Positions 36,401-45,163 are shown, counted from the stretch's first letter. The stretch: 59,649 nt of DNA from CAWBLP01 sp963789495 (GCA_963789495.1 CAWBLP010000034.1:1-59649), one strand, 5' to 3'. Notes: generated from the letters alone by a model not told the origin. Made by a program: numbers and translations.

Positions 36401-36583
36401 CCGCAGATCGTGCCGCCGGAGCACCACGGCTTTGGCCTGTCGATGATCGAACGCAGCCTGAAACATGAGTTGAAGGGTGAGGCCAAAATATCGTTCGAAC
36501 CGACCGGCCTGCATGTTGAACTGATCATGCCGATGGATCCGATGTTGATCGGCGACCGGAACAACCGGGAGACAAAGACATGA
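33407..36583 (+). CDS. CheB-CheR-PAS-PAS-histidine kinase hybrid (HWE type)
   Basis: 1058-residue fusion sensor. Residues 5-190 form a CheB methylesterase domain with its complete catalytic triad Ser13 (GASAGG), His40 (VLHLSP) and Asp132 (GTGSDG). Residues about 210-480 form a CheR methyltransferase with the SAM motif GCATGEE near 310. PAS-like regions lie near 508-618 and 725-838, flanking a long coiled coil (646-723) with EEL/NEEMQ heptads. The C-terminal HWE-type kinase has the phospho-His in DELNHRVRNML (His854) and ends in an ATPase (FGMIVHELVTNAVKYGAL). The TTG start at 33407 follows AAGGAGG by 5 bases. The stop overlaps the response-regulator start. The input signal is unknown; membrane segments are absent. 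Confidence 0.92.
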   Translation: MTGDLRVIGIGASAGGIEALRAFFQHVPPHSSMAFVIVLHLSPDRTSMLAEVLGRWTDMSVTQAVDGEAVQADHVHVIPPNTLMTIEVGHLRLRTPSTPMRENNAIDIFFSALAADQGERAIGIVLSGTGSDGTLGLKAIRQAGGIALAQGGNGTGPQYPGMPSSAIAAGAVDLILSVEAMPERILQLNVPLEAPADDAPMPAAAEIAEVRPVICALLRNQVGHDFSGYKEATFMRRVHRRMQFLGLGMKDYVQRLRDDPHEVVLLFHDLLIGVTSFFRDADAFQALSQTVIPRLFEGRGADDTVRIWVPGCATGEETYTIAILMAEHMAGLQAPPKMQIFATDIDDAAINVARSGRYPATLLKELSPERLARFFIAADGTYLVRKEIRDLCTFSTHSLIRDPPFSRIDLISCRNLLIYLDADLQGRVIPAFHYSLVPHGYLLLGGSEMVTRHGELFTPIDKKHRIFERRDAPASPLHLAPLNTFATRSAPPVSRRRDPAAGWGNTAQLANDRVLERFGPPFVVVNEDGNVLHFSSRTGKYLEPPTGIPSSELVSLARQGLRLELRAAFRQALQTGRAVERERINVEMNGGSQPISLIIEPLTSRQSDRLFLVVFNDLGIPVAAGHAPAHSDQVLSHGTQGEEPGTAHLERELHDAHQQLQSTSEEYETALEELKSANEELQSVNEEMQSTNEELETSKEEIQSMNEELQTVNAQLSAKVDELDHANNDLRNLFDSTEVATIFLDCFMIVRGFTPAVADIYNLIPSDKGRPLNDIVGQIDYDELRSDVTRVLDTLEPFERRVARRDGNTHYLMRVLPYRAADNKVDGALVTFVDVTSIVQAEQHHRMMVDELNHRVRNMLTVVVSLATQTLRQSKTLEDFSDAFLGRVNALASAYTLLSRENWIDVPLQDVLQEELRAFMSDRRDNIVLKGPRIPLKPRAALAFGMIVHELVTNAVKYGALSAPAGRVIVNWEVQHQDDDGDQDNGGHLVLTWQEQDGPQIVPPEHHGFGLSMIERSLKHELKGEAKISFEPTGLHVELIMPMDPMLIGDRNNRETKT

Positions 36584-36960
36584 CTGCGAGCGCACTGGAC
36601 GGTTGCCGCGTGCTGCTGGTCGAGGACGAGCTCATGGTGGCGATGCTGGTGGAGACCGTGCTGCAGGACGAGCACTGCGACATTGTCGGTCCCATCGGGG
36701 ATGTGGCCGCCGCATTGAGTGCAGCCTGCGGGGAAAGGCTGGACCTCGCGGTGCTGGACATCAATCTGGGTGGCGAGATGGTGTTCCCGGTTGCCGAGGC
36801 GCTGACTGAACGCGGCGTCCCGTTTCTGCTGCTGTCCGGTTATGGCGAGGGGGCGGTGCCATCCGACCGCAACTGGCCCGTCCACGCCAAGCCGTTCCGA
36901 TTGGACGAACTGATCGGGGTGCTGAGTCGGCTGGTCGCCCACCGCTCTGTGGCGAACTGA
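36580..36960 (+). CDS. Single-domain response regulator
   Basis: 126-residue receiver domain with no output domain. The phospho-acceptor is Asp60 in LAVLDINLGGE, the acidic pair is in VLLVEDELMV, the switch Ser is in LLLSGYGE and the conserved Lys is in HAKPFRL. It starts at ATG 36580, overlapping the kinase stop by 4 bases, so it is the direct partner of the HWE kinase. Such stand-alone receivers usually act by protein contact or as phosphate sinks. Confidence 0.92.
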   Translation: MTASALDGCRVLLVEDELMVAMLVETVLQDEHCDIVGPIGDVAAALSAACGERLDLAVLDINLGGEMVFPVAEALTERGVPFLLLSGYGEGAVPSDRNWPVHAKPFRLDELIGVLSRLVAHRSVAN

Positions 36961-37045
36961 CTGCAGCGGGTCCTGTTAGGGCTCGCGCCAGCAATGGCTC
37001 CTTCCGGCCTGGCCGTGCGTGGCGCCTTGCGCGGCACCAGACAGC

Positions 37046-37073
37046 AAAAGGCCGCCCCGTCGCCAGAGCGGCC
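37046..37073 (-). terminator. Intrinsic terminator for the minus-strand phage transcript
   Basis: Read on the minus strand, GGCCGC (37073-37068) pairs with GCGGCC (37055-37050) and is followed by TTTT (37049-37046). It lies 22 bases beyond the end of the last minus-strand phage-side gene (37095) and so probably ends that transcript. Confidence 0.6.
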
Positions 37074-37094
37074 CCCTGTCCTTCCTGTCTTCCG

Positions 37095-37776
37095 TCAGAT
37101 GGAGATTACCGTCCGCCGCCGAGGGGTGCCGAACAGCACAACCTCGAACTCGTTCCGGTCGGCGCAGACGAAAGCGATCGAAGCTTTGTTGATCGTCGCC
37201 GACAGGACAACCGGATCAGGATTATGCCGCCCACGGTGACCACGAGCGAAACCATCCGCAATTCCCCGGTCCAGGGTCCAGCTTATTCCCGGTCTTGCGG
37301 TCCGATCCTGGCCACGCAAAACCTGAAATCCCCCGCGCCGGCAGCGCATCGTATGTGGCCCTGGCCAGTGGCGTCATGCAGTCCGGCGACCAGCCCATGC
37401 GGTACGAGCGAAGGAGCCGCCGGTATGTGCCGTGTGGGACGGTATCGAAGCCCGACCATTCGCTGGCCAGCCACCGCCATACTGCCGATCGCATCCGCAG
37501 CGGGTCTTCGGCTCGCGCGTCGATCTGTGCCACGAGGTCCAAGAACTGCCATGGTCGATCGGCAGACCCGCCCGGCGTCATTGTGAGGTAATCCCCAAAC
37601 TCAGCCGAAGACGAGCGCTCAGTAAGTTTCGCCGCAGCGGACGCCATGCGGTCCCAGAGTATGGCGATCTCCGGCAGTATGTTGGTTACTGCGGTGTTTC
37701 CACTCACGGCGCCGGTCCATGCAGGATCAGCCACGACTTCCGTCTCGCCGGCGGCGAGGGCTGGTGCACGGTGCAC
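37095..37776 (-). CDS. Hypothetical protein at prophage left end (likely frameshifted)
   Basis: Function not recognised. Translation from 37776 (MHRAPALAAGETEVVADP) runs through a plausible helical protein (ILPEIAILWDRMASAAAKLTE, FLDLVAQIDARAEDPLRMRSAVWRW). It then turns unnatural near 37270. In another frame the tail DPVVLSATINKASIAFVCAD and FEVVLFGTPRRRTVISI ends at 37095, just before the terminator, so one shift is probable. It overlaps the next gene upstream by 73 bases, as is common in phage clusters. Confidence 0.5.
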
Positions 37777-38018
37777 GTCGGGGAGAGCGTTCGGCAGTCC
37801 GTGCGCAGCAGCAAATTCGCGTTATCCAGTATCTGCTGCCTGACATCGCCGGGCAGCCCGTTCTGCCAGTCGCTCCCGATCCGCCGCAAGTCGGCTTCGA
37901 TTGTCCGCAGTATGGCGATCAGCTCGCTCCTCTTCGGAGGTCCTGTGCCGGGCGAGCGGCGCTTGGGCGGCTTGGCAGGCGTCGAGCGCTTAGGCGGCTT
38001 CTGCTGCTTGCCGGTCAT
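37704..38018 (-). CDS. Hypothetical Lys/Pro-rich small protein
   Basis: 104 residues starting at ATG 38018 (MTGKQQKPPKRSTPAKPPKRR). The basic, Pro-rich N-terminus could contact nucleic acid. The middle, SELIAILRTIEADLRRIGSDWQ and DVRQQILDNANLLLRTD, is helical. No family recognised. It lies within the minus-strand gene run of the integrated element. Confidence 0.45.
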   Translation of the reverse strand: MTGKQQKPPKRSTPAKPPKRRSPGTGPPKRSELIAILRTIEADLRRIGSDWQNGLPGDVRQQILDNANLLLRTDCRTLSPTCTVHQPSPPARRKSWLILHGPAP

Positions 38019-38157
38019 AGCTGATCCTACGCCTCGCGGGCGGCTAAGGTGGCCTCGATCGCCCGGCAAACGGCTGCGCCAGGTTTTGTGAGGCGATAGG
38101 GCGGCGAGTTGGCCGGGTGCTTGTGCGGCATTCTGGGCGCTACGTCGGGATGCGCGC

Positions 38158-38586
38158 TCATGCCCGGTCCTCCGCGCTCAGCGCCGCCACCAGCGCCGGC
38201 TCAATATCGGCCAGCACCCGGGCATACTCCTCGGCCGCGTTCCTCGTCATGTCGCGCATTAGGCGGGCCATCGCCGCGGCGAGTTTCATCTGCTCAGCAC
38301 TGCCCGGCGCCGCTTCCTTCGCCTTCGCCTCAGCTTTGGCCAAAGCCTCCCGGTGCTGCTCATATTCGACCCGCTGTTCGTCACGGAGCAAATCCCAGCA
38401 CGCAAATAGCTTCCGGTGCACGGCGAACAGCTGGGCTGCAATGTAATGTAGATGATCCTGCGTCACCGCCCCGTCAGAGACTATCGCAAGGGCCAGCAGG
38501 CCGGTCAGTGCACTCAGATCCGATAGCGGCGTTTCCATGTCCAACAGGGTGCTGGCGGTGGTCTCGGGTGGGGTGGTCGCGCTCAT
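38158..38586 (-). CDS. Hypothetical helical protein
   Basis: About 142 residues from ATG 38586 (MSATTPPETTAS). It is mostly helical, with a coiled-coil-like stretch LRDEQRVEYEQHREALAKAE and a C-terminal AAMARLMRDMTRNAAEEYARVL. No domain recognised. It overlaps the Tat-signal gene upstream by 4 bases, so the two are co-translated. Confidence 0.5.
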   Translation of the reverse strand: MSATTPPETTASTLLDMETPLSDLSALTGLLALAIVSDGAVTQDHLHYIAAQLFAVHRKLFACWDLLRDEQRVEYEQHREALAKAEAKAKEAAPGSAEQMKLAAAMARLMRDMTRNAAEEYARVLADIEPALVAALSAEDRA

Positions 38587-39071
38587 GCCGACGCCCTCCA
38601 TGCCAGCACGTCACGAGCCAGGGAAAGTGCCAATCGGTTCCTGTCGTCGCCGTTCTCGGCGACCTCCGCCAGCGTCACACCTTCGTCCTCGTATGGGTAT
38701 TGTAGGACCACCAGTCCCAAGGCCTCCGCCTTGCCCTGCATCCCGGCTGGAGTGAGTGCCGGCGTGATGATGATGGACTCTATCGTGTCAATGCGGGCGT
38801 CCAACGCTTCTGCCAGGCGCCGTTCCTGATCCCTGCTGGCATCGGTGATCCCGGGCGGGAGGCGCTCTGCCTCGATGGCCGCGATGGCGTCGCTGTTCTG
38901 GCGGAACCGCGCCAGCGACTTGATCAGCTCGGCATCGGCGCCGGTCTCGACGGGCGCGGAATGCGCCGCCGTGGTGACTGCTGCCGCGAGCAGTGCGGCA
39001 GTGCCACCGGCGAACAAAGCGCGGCGGGATGGCTCGGGGTGTGTCTGGGCGTTATCGCGTGCGGGTGGCAT
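38583..39071 (-). CDS. Hypothetical protein with twin-arginine signal
   Basis: 162 residues. The N-terminus PSRRALFAGGTAALLAAAVTT has the twin-arginine pattern and a hydrophobic core, followed by a likely signal-peptidase site near AHSA-PVET, so export by the Tat route is predicted. The mature part is helical (AELIKSLARFRQNSDAIAAIE, QERRLAEALDARIDTIESI) and shows no known domain. An exported protein in a phage cluster could be a moron gene, which is an inference. Confidence 0.6.
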   Translation of the reverse strand: MPPARDNAQTHPEPSRRALFAGGTAALLAAAVTTAAHSAPVETGADAELIKSLARFRQNSDAIAAIEAERLPPGITDASRDQERRLAEALDARIDTIESIIITPALTPAGMQGKAEALGLVVLQYPYEDEGVTLAEVAENGDDRNRLALSLARDVLAWRASA

Positions 39072-39228
39072 GCGAGGCTCCTCTAGCTCAGGTTACCGGA
39101 CTGCCTGCGCCTCTGAGCTCGCACGCAGTCCAGGGGTCAGAAACCCGGCTAGAGACGGGCCGACACACTTTTAGGCTCGCGCCTTGGACATATGCGCGCC
39201 GCCCCTGGACCTGTGTGTGCGAACCGCG

Positions 39229-39540
39229 TCACGTCGCGGCGGTCGCTCTAGCCAATGGAGTTTCTGAGGCTCCGCGGCGATGATCGTCACGCACGCCAAT
39301 GGTTGTCAAGCGGGATTTCTGCGATGCGGCGGGCTCCGATTGTCCGGATCTCTTGGCGGTATCGGAGGTGAAGCGGTCAGGTTTCAGTTCGCCAACTTGG
39401 CAATCTGAACTTCGGCAGTCGTCTCCATTCCACGTCTCAGGATGCAACGCCTCATATGCTTCCTTCTGGCGCTGGGTGTCGTCTGACCCGAATTCTTCGC
39501 TGAGGTCGAGATGGTGGGGCCGCCAGGGACCTAACCTCGA
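39229..39540 (-). pseudogene. Fragment resembling the C-terminal part of a ParB-like phage protein
   Basis: One frame reads PHHLDLSEEFGSDDTQRQKE, then AYEALHPETWNGDDCRSSDC, QVGELKPDRFTSDTAKRSGQ and SEPAASQKSRL, ending at 39229. The HPET-n-G-D-RKS-QVG and FTxDTAxKTGxSE pattern is that of ParB-like nuclease/partition proteins of phages and plasmids. No start codon or N-terminal nuclease domain is present, and the key SERT step is altered (SEPA), so it looks like a decayed remnant. Confidence 0.5.
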
Positions 39541-39742
39541 CGGTCGTTACTGTTGACTCGGTGCGACTGTCCCGTCCGGCTTTGATAGCTGAGGATCTGT
39601 CTCGTTCCCTTGCGGATCTCTCGTATTGCCAGGCCATCTCTCGCAGCTCATCCGACAGGGCGGGATCGCTGACCGTCAAAGCCAACGCCCTGAGCGAGTA
39701 AGCCCACGCCCGGAAAGGGCATGCCGTAGTCTCGGCGGCCAT
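39452..39742 (-). CDS. Hypothetical small protein, doubtful
   Basis: From ATG 39742 the sequence RALALTVSDPALSDELREMA and WQYERSARERDR resembles a common short alphaproteobacterial helical protein (pattern DPxxxxxLxxxAxxYExxA). The last 40 residues overlap the ParB-like fragment in another frame and are probably not natural, so the true end is uncertain. Confidence 0.35.
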   Translation of the reverse strand: MAAETTACPFRAWAYSLRALALTVSDPALSDELREMAWQYERSARERDRSSAIKAGRDSRTESTVTTVEVRSLAAPPSRPQRRIRVRRHPAPEGSI

Positions 39743-39891
39743 CTGTAGTACCCGGATAGGATGGCGCAGAGATAATGCGGGCACCGTTCCAGCACCGGGA
39801 ATAACGAGCGCATGCGTCGTAAAAAATGCCCAGATACAGAGAATGATTTCCACCGCGGTATCAGCGGGGCGTTAATTTCATCATGCTGCCG

Positions 39892-40107
39892 TTATGGGGG
39901 GGGGGCAGACCGCGGCTGTGCAGCTGCCTCCGCACCGAGCCTCAGCAGCCCCTGCCGCTTCACCGCGTTCTCCACATCGCGCACATGCCGTCGGGCAGCC
40001 GCGCGATACGACGGGCGCATCAGCGGATCTTCGGCAATCGTCAGTAACAGCCGCAGTGCCAGCGCAATCGGGTTCTCTGGCTCACGGCTTGCGGCTTCGA
40101 ATCTCAT
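39892..40107 (-). CDS. Hypothetical small basic protein
   Basis: 71 residues from ATG 40107 (MRFEAASREPENPIALALRL), with helices LLLTIAEDPLMRPSYRAAAR and RHVRDVENAVKRQGLLRLG. No family recognised. A run of ten G (39896-39905) at its 3' end is a likely spot for a length error, so the C-terminus may be wrong. Confidence 0.4.
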   Translation of the reverse strand: MRFEAASREPENPIALALRLLLTIAEDPLMRPSYRAAARRHVRDVENAVKRQGLLRLGAEAAAQPRSAPPP

Positions 40108-40189
40108 GATCAGGCCTGCGGCGTCGGGATGCCGTCGGAACCCATGCCGACAGGCGGCCGAGAGGCGAAGCCGAACCCGATGAAGCCGC

Positions 40190-41989
40190 TCATGGCCCGA
40201 CGCCAGCCATGCTGGTTTCAACCCGCGGCGCACCTTGGAACAGATCGCCAGACGTGCTCGCCGCCGTCTTCGTGCCGGGCGGAACCGCGCCGCCCAGGAT
40301 CACCTTCAGCGTCGCCGCGCCCTTGACCGTGTGATCGACCGTCGGCGCCGTGCCCGTGCCGCCGGCAATGTTCGCCTCCGGCATGGTCGCGAATTTCTGC
40401 TGCCAGGTGTCGGCATACTGGCCGCGCAGGGCGGCGTTCATGCCTACATCTTTCGGCCGCTCGTATTCCTTCGAGAACACCACACCGCCCGCGCGCGCTG
40501 TGGTGGTCTGCCGCAGATGGTCACCCGCCGCTTTCTCAGTGTGCGTCAGTTCCCATTGCGTGAACTGCGCCTGCTCCAGCGGCGTGCCTTGGGCGACGTC
40601 GTGGCCGAACATGAGGCGGAAAGCCCGGCGCCGCTCGTCGCGCCACTGGCCGAGGCCGGCAGATGCGCCGTTGTCACCGATCGCCGCCGCATCCATCCCG
40701 CTCTCGCCCTGGAAATTGCCGAGGATGGCGGCAATCTGCGGGTCGGTCCAACCTTGGCTTTTGAAGTAGGCTCGCAGCTGCGCCGGATCGGCCGGATTCT
40801 TCGCCGTCTGGCTTGCGACCGCCCCCCAGCCAGGTCGGCATGTGGCGCGCCCACCAGGTCGGGCCGGTCGGGATGCCACCTGGGTGCAGGCGCTGATATT
40901 CCGCCGTCTCCGCCGCGATCTGCCTCCGCTGCGCGTCGACAGCGCCTCGGGGTTCTGCGCAGTGTCGCCGGACAAGGAACAGCGGACGGCGAAGCAGCCG
41001 CTACTCCCGTCGACGGCAGCAACAGCGCCGAGGCCGAGAAGTCGCAGCGCAAGGCCGCCGCGGTTTCAGAGCCGCCAGCGCCAGCACGGAGCCGCCAATC
41101 TTTTCGATGGAGACGGCCAAATCCTGGTTTTTCTCGATCCAGCTCGATGTGGCAGTCATCGATTTCGTCGCTGTCTCCGACCACGAATCAACGAGGTGAT
41201 CGTTCACCCCGACGATATCCATCTCCATCCGGGTCCAGGCTTTGCTAAGCCGAGATGCGTTGGCAATCATCTGGTCTGTCATGACGCTGCCGGTCTTCTG
41301 CGCCTCGTCCATCAGCGATTTCACGCCCGCAGCACCGTTGCGCATCCCCGGCAGCATGGCCTCGCCCACGCCGGTTGCGTTCAGCACGCGGGCCTGTAGC
41401 GTCGGGTCGAACCCCTTGATCGCCTCGGCCAGCTTCGGCAGAACGTCAGACGCTTTCGCGGCGGCGCCTGTCGCATCAGTGAGTCCGATCCCGAACTGAT
41501 GGAAGTAAGCGAGTGCCGGCGCGGCTTCTGGCCGCCCGCCGATCGCATTCGTGATCGTGTCTTTGAGGCCGGTCAGGCCCGAGGTCAGGGTCTCGCTCGA
41601 CACGCCGGCCAGGCGGAATGCGCCCTGCAGCTTCGACAGGTTCTCGCCCGTCTCGCCAATCGCAGCGACGCCAGCCCGAGATTGCGGCCCATGTCTGCCC
41701 ATGTGCGGGACAGCGCAACCATGCCGGCGATCGTGGCGGCACCGGTGATCGTCCCGAGCGGCCCGGCCATCCGGCCCATATTCTCGAAGGCGTTCAGCGA
41801 CTGGTGCGCCACGTTCTCCATGCCGCGCGCCAGCTTCGCGATGCCGGTCTGGTCAGCGAACTTCGCCAGCGACTTCTGCGCGCGATCGACCGGCGCCTGG
41901 ATGGCGGCAATCCGCTTGTTGATGGCATCGATCTGGGAGGTGGCTTTGTCATCAGCAGTGATAGCAATCCGAAGATTGGTGCCGCTCAT
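40190..41989 (-). pseudogene. Phage tail tape measure protein with tail-tip lysozyme domain, frameshifted
   Basis: Tape measure protein that would set tail length, with a C-terminal lysozyme-like domain for local peptidoglycan cleavage. From ATG 41989 (MSGTNLRIAITADDKATSQI), preceded by AAGGGA, it runs through DKATSQIDAINKRIAAIQAP and GTITGAATIAGMVALSRTWADMG. A shift near 41690 leads to NLSKLQGAFRLAGVSSETL, LPKLAEAIKGFDPTLQARVL and SWIEKNQDLAVSIEKIGGS. Further shifts near 41060 and 40840 lead to the domain LGNFQGESGMDAAAIGDNG and SAGLGQWRDERRRAF, ending at 40190. The lysozyme signature (Glu in QGESG) is intact. The total of about 600 residues is short for a long-tailed phage. Confidence 0.75.
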
Positions 41990-42724
41990 CAGAATCGTTC
42001 CCTTGATATCATCAAGACCAGGCCGCTTGCGGCGCGGATCACAGCCGGCATTCATGCTGCGACCTGCAAGATAGTCGCTCCATGCCCGCAGGTGCGCCGC
42101 CTGGCGGGTATGGAGCTGATCCCGGCTGACCCACGTGCGGCAGACGGCGATGGGCGCCTCGCCGCCACGCATGCGCATGGTAGTGGCCAGGAACGCGCCG
42201 TCTGCGGCCGGTAGCGTGATGTCGGACAAACGCAGCACCTTGGACCCGTCCACGGGCTGCAGGGCGACCAGCGCGTCGTGCGCCGCCATGATCGCGGCGA
42301 GCGGGTCCGCGGTGCCACTTGTCCGGTCAATGAAGCGCCCGGCCGCATGCATGGTGACCACCATGCCCAGCGGTTCCGGGCGGAGCCCGATGCGACCATC
42401 GACGTTGAGCAGGATGCCGTGCACCATGACCGCTGGCTGATGGACGGCGGCGGGCGCAGCAGCCCGTCTCGAGATCGGCGACTGGCCGGACGAAGCGCCA
42501 CGCCGCGCTGCGCCATGCCGCCAGAACGGCGCGATCGGGAGAGCTTGAACGATCCGGGCCATCGCGCGCTGGGCGCCGATCGGCCCCTTCAACCTCACGT
42601 CGCGCAGCAGCCGGCGCGGCACCGCAGCAGCTGCTGCTGTCACACGGTCGGCCTCTGCCTGCCAGTCCGCCGACAGGCGGCGCAGCAGGCCGCGCGCGGT
42701 GGCCGAGATCGGCGTGGAACTCAC
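41990..42724 (-). CDS. Phage protein of unknown function upstream of the tape measure
   Basis: From the GTG at 42724 the product reads VSSTPISATARGLLRRLSAD, then MARIVQALPIAPFWRHG, VMVHGILLNVDGRIGLRPE, DGSKVLRLSDITLPAADGAF and RQAAHLRAWSDYLAGRSM. It runs in the same frame into the tape measure start, so its own stop has probably been lost to a frame change near 42000. The Pro/Ala/Arg-rich first third and the more beta-like second part may be two proteins. Position suggests a minor tail or assembly component. No domain recognised. Confidence 0.45.
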
Positions 42725-43003
42725 CGCTGCGGGCCGCGGTCGGGCGGCTCGTCGCCGTAGGTCCCCGCCGGCGGCATAGACGCGTCGGCGATGCCATGGA
42801 CGGGGCTGAGCTCCGCAGCGGGCGTCGCTGGGCCACGGTCACGCCATGAAGCCGGCTGGAAGCGCGGGGCAGGAGCGGGCGGCGGCGGCGGCGGCGTGCG
42901 GTCCATGTAACTTGAGTTCGAAGGGCGCGGCCGCGCGCGGCGTGCTTGATTTTCAGCGGTCAGGGCCTGATCGCGCTGGCGGCGGAGGCGCTCTGCGTGC
43001 GGT

Positions 43004-43740
43004 TTAAGCCGCTCCTGCAGCTGGTGCACCGGCGCATGTGCGCGGTGCGAGCGCGGCCGCGGCGGGATCGTCCTGCCATGAATGCGCGAGCCGTTCCGGC
43101 CCGGTATCGCCCAGCGACAATGTTCCATTCGCCAAGAACGGGACGCGGCCTGCCGGATCGGCAATGCGGATTTCTTCAAGATCCGTAGGTCGGCAGGCGG
43201 TGCGCGGCGGCGAGGGCAAAACCTTTGCGCAAGACCCGAGCCAGTTCGCGGGTGACGTCGCGTACTTCCACAGCGAACGCGGCGCGCGCATCGTTGCGCG
43301 CCTCCAAGGCCGCGCTGCTGAATGCCGCGGCGGCCCGATCGATTTCGGCATCGATCGCGGGAAGTTTCGTTTGCAACGCTTCGGTCGCGCCGTCGATCCG
43401 TGCGACAACGGCGGCAGCAGCTTCTGCGCCCGTCCGGGCTTCCTCGACCCTGCGAACGGCCGCGCCGATGTTCTTCCCCAGCGGCTTGCGTAATGCCGCC
43501 TCCGCCGCTGCCAGTGCGGCCGGCAGCGCGGCTTCTGGCGGGCCTGCGAGCAGCGCATCGGCCCGCGCGGCGTTCAGTTCCGCACGGGCTGCCTCAGCGG
43601 CGTCAACCGCACCCGGGCGGGCGGTCGCGAGTTCGGCCAATCAGAGATTCGATGCGGGAGCGGTCAGCTATCGCGGCATCGGCGGCGGCCATGGCGGTCA
43701 GCAGGTCAGGCGGCAAGACGGTGGTTGCTTCATGGAGCAT
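43004..43740 (-). pseudogene. Ala-rich coiled-coil phage protein, frameshifted
   Basis: From ATG 43740 (MLHEATTVLPPDLLTAMAAA, ribosome-binding site GAGGAA) the protein continues AADAAIADRSRIESLI. After a shift near 43630 it goes through a long Ala-rich helix (DAAEAARAELNAARADALLA, RRVEEARTGAEAAAAVVARI). After another shift near 43190 comes TDLEEIRIADPAGRVPFLAN, GTLSLGDTGPERLAHSWQDD, ending near 43004. A further piece, LQERLKPHAERLRRQRDQ, in yet another frame may extend it toward 42721. It is probably a structural or scaffolding-like protein, but no family is recognised. Confidence 0.5.
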
Positions 43741-43750
43741 TACAAGTTCC

Positions 43751-44197
43751 TCAGTTGCGGCCAGCCGCGCGGCGAAACGCGGCGTCCCAGCCGCTCGCGG
43801 TCTTGGTCCGGGGCGATGCAGGCGCCGCCGCGGCAGCAAATGCGCGGTCCCAGGATTTCTGGCTGGCGCCAGCCGTGGTCAGTGGCTCCGGCAGGGTGAT
43901 CGCGGCGAGATGTCGGAACGTCATGACCGGCGGCGCGGCGCGGCGCTTTGCCACGGTTGGCTTCGTCGCCAATGTCTGGGTTTTTGGAGCAACCTTCGTG
44001 GATAGCGCTCGCCGGGACGCCAGGAACTCTTTCAGCGCGGTCACCGGATGCCTCCGCGGGTAGCGGGGGGTTGGGCCTGGCCGGGTAGCGCGAGCGCGGG
44101 GTGGCCCGGAAGTCGTTCCGGCTTCCTCGGCCAACGCCCGTCGAAACGACTTGCGCGCGAGGGTTTCCGCAAACCGAAGCCCCTCGGACGGCGACAA
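43751..44197 (-). CDS. Hypothetical phage protein
   Basis: 148 residues from a TTG at 44197 (MSPSEGLRFAETLARKSFRR). The middle is Pro/Arg-rich (GPPRARATRPGPTPRYPRR), followed by VTALKEFLASRRALSTKVAP and a tail SGWDAAFRRAAGRN. In-frame sequence continues upstream (WADQKFG) to a stop near 44230, so the true start is uncertain. No domain recognised. Confidence 0.4.
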   Translation of the reverse strand: MSPSEGLRFAETLARKSFRRALAEEAGTTSGPPRARATRPGPTPRYPRRHPVTALKEFLASRRALSTKVAPKTQTLATKPTVAKRRAAPPVMTFRHLAAITLPEPLTTAGASQKSWDRAFAAAAAPASPRTKTASGWDAAFRRAAGRN

Positions 44198-44286
44198 GCC
44201 GAACTTCTGATCGGCCCACGTTCACGCGCAGGTCAGCGCTGTAATCGTGAAGGGATGGTCGTGAGCACTGCTCAAGCTCCATGTCC

Positions 44287-44342
44287 GTCTTGCATTCTGG
44301 CGTCGTTGCGCGGGTGCGTCTTGCTATTCTGGCGTCGTTGCG
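44287..44342. repeat. 24/25-bp direct repeat in a phage intergenic gap
   Basis: GTCTTGC-atTCTGGCGTCGTTGCG (44287-44310) and GTCTTGC-taTTCTGGCGTCGTTGCG (44318-44342) differ by one inserted base and lie 31 bases apart, in a relatively AT-rich gap between two phage genes. It could be an operator or a small duplication. Confidence 0.6.
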
Positions 44343-44363
44343 TTGGAAATAAAACTATGGAAA

Positions 44364-44801
44364 TCATGAACCGGGTTTGATTTCCAGAATACTTTGCAGC
44401 CGCTTCGGTCCTGGCACCGGTGCACCGGTCGAAATGGCCGCGGTCACCAGGCGGGAAATCTCCGGATCGTCAGCCCGCGCGCCAAGTTGCGCGCGATGGA
44501 CGAGGCATGCGATTTCCGTTGCCGCCCGCGGCGATGCCGATATCAGCGAACAGCGTTCTGGTGCAGCTGGCGAAGCGCGTCGTCGCGGCGCGATCTAGCC
44601 TCGGCTCGCCACCACGCGCACTGTCCGGCCGTCGGGGTGACCCCGAACGCATCGTCCAACGTCAGCCCGGACGGCGCTTCGGTGAGGTATCGGTCGATCG
44701 CCGCCGCCGAGCCAGTGCCAGATCGTCCCTGCAGATGGCGCAACACCCGCGCTGCCCGCCGAGGCGATGCGGCGCAACCGGGCGATCGGGGCATTCCCCA
44801 T
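44364..44801 (-). pseudogene. Hypothetical phage protein, frameshifted
   Basis: From ATG 44801, overlapping the previous stop (TGATG), the product reads MGNAPIARLRRIASAGSAGV. After a shift near 44740 it goes on LRHLQGRSGTGSAAAIDRYL, TLDDAFGVTPTAGQCAWWRA, EARSRRDDALRQLHQNAVR. After further shifts near 44545 and 44515 comes EIACLVHRAQLGARADDPEI, SRLVTAAISTGAPVPGPKRL with a TGA at 44366-44364. No named family. The natural-looking helical blocks in order argue for one gene of about 145 residues. Confidence 0.45.
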
Positions 44802-45149
44802 CAGTGCACCGCCCCGCTCGGCCCCTGTGCCAGTCGCCGGAGCGCCGGCGCCAGCACCGAACGCAGACCATTTGCATCGCCGCGCGCCCACGCGACGTGC
44901 TGATCGGGATGGTGGCCGTCCTCAGGGTGCATCCCCAGCAGCACACCGAGATGGTGTCGTATTCCCGATGCATATTGTTGCGCGAGCGCCCAAGGCAGAC
45001 CAAGCCGCTTGGCCTCGGTGACGAGCGAATCGAGCCGGCCTTGTAACGCTGGCCATTCTGCTGCCGCGTTCAGCGCTTGCGGAATCGGATCTGCAAGTTT
45101 GTCGAGCAGCGCTTCGATCGCTGCGAGCTCGAGTTGGAATGTCCACCAC
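44801..45149 (-). CDS. Hypothetical phage protein after the terminase (probable start-proximal frameshift)
   Basis: A long frame reads LELAAIEALLDKLADPIPQA, LNAAAEWPALQGRLDSLVTE, AKRLGLPWALAQQYASGIRH and HLGVLLGMHPEDGHHPDQHV, ending RRLAQGPSGAVH at 44801. The best start is a GTG at 45149 with AAAGGA ahead, in a neighbouring frame, so one shift near 45135 is likely. The position just after terL is where a head-joining protein often lies, but no family is recognised. Confidence 0.5.
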
Positions 45150-45163
45150 GGTATCCTTTCATT

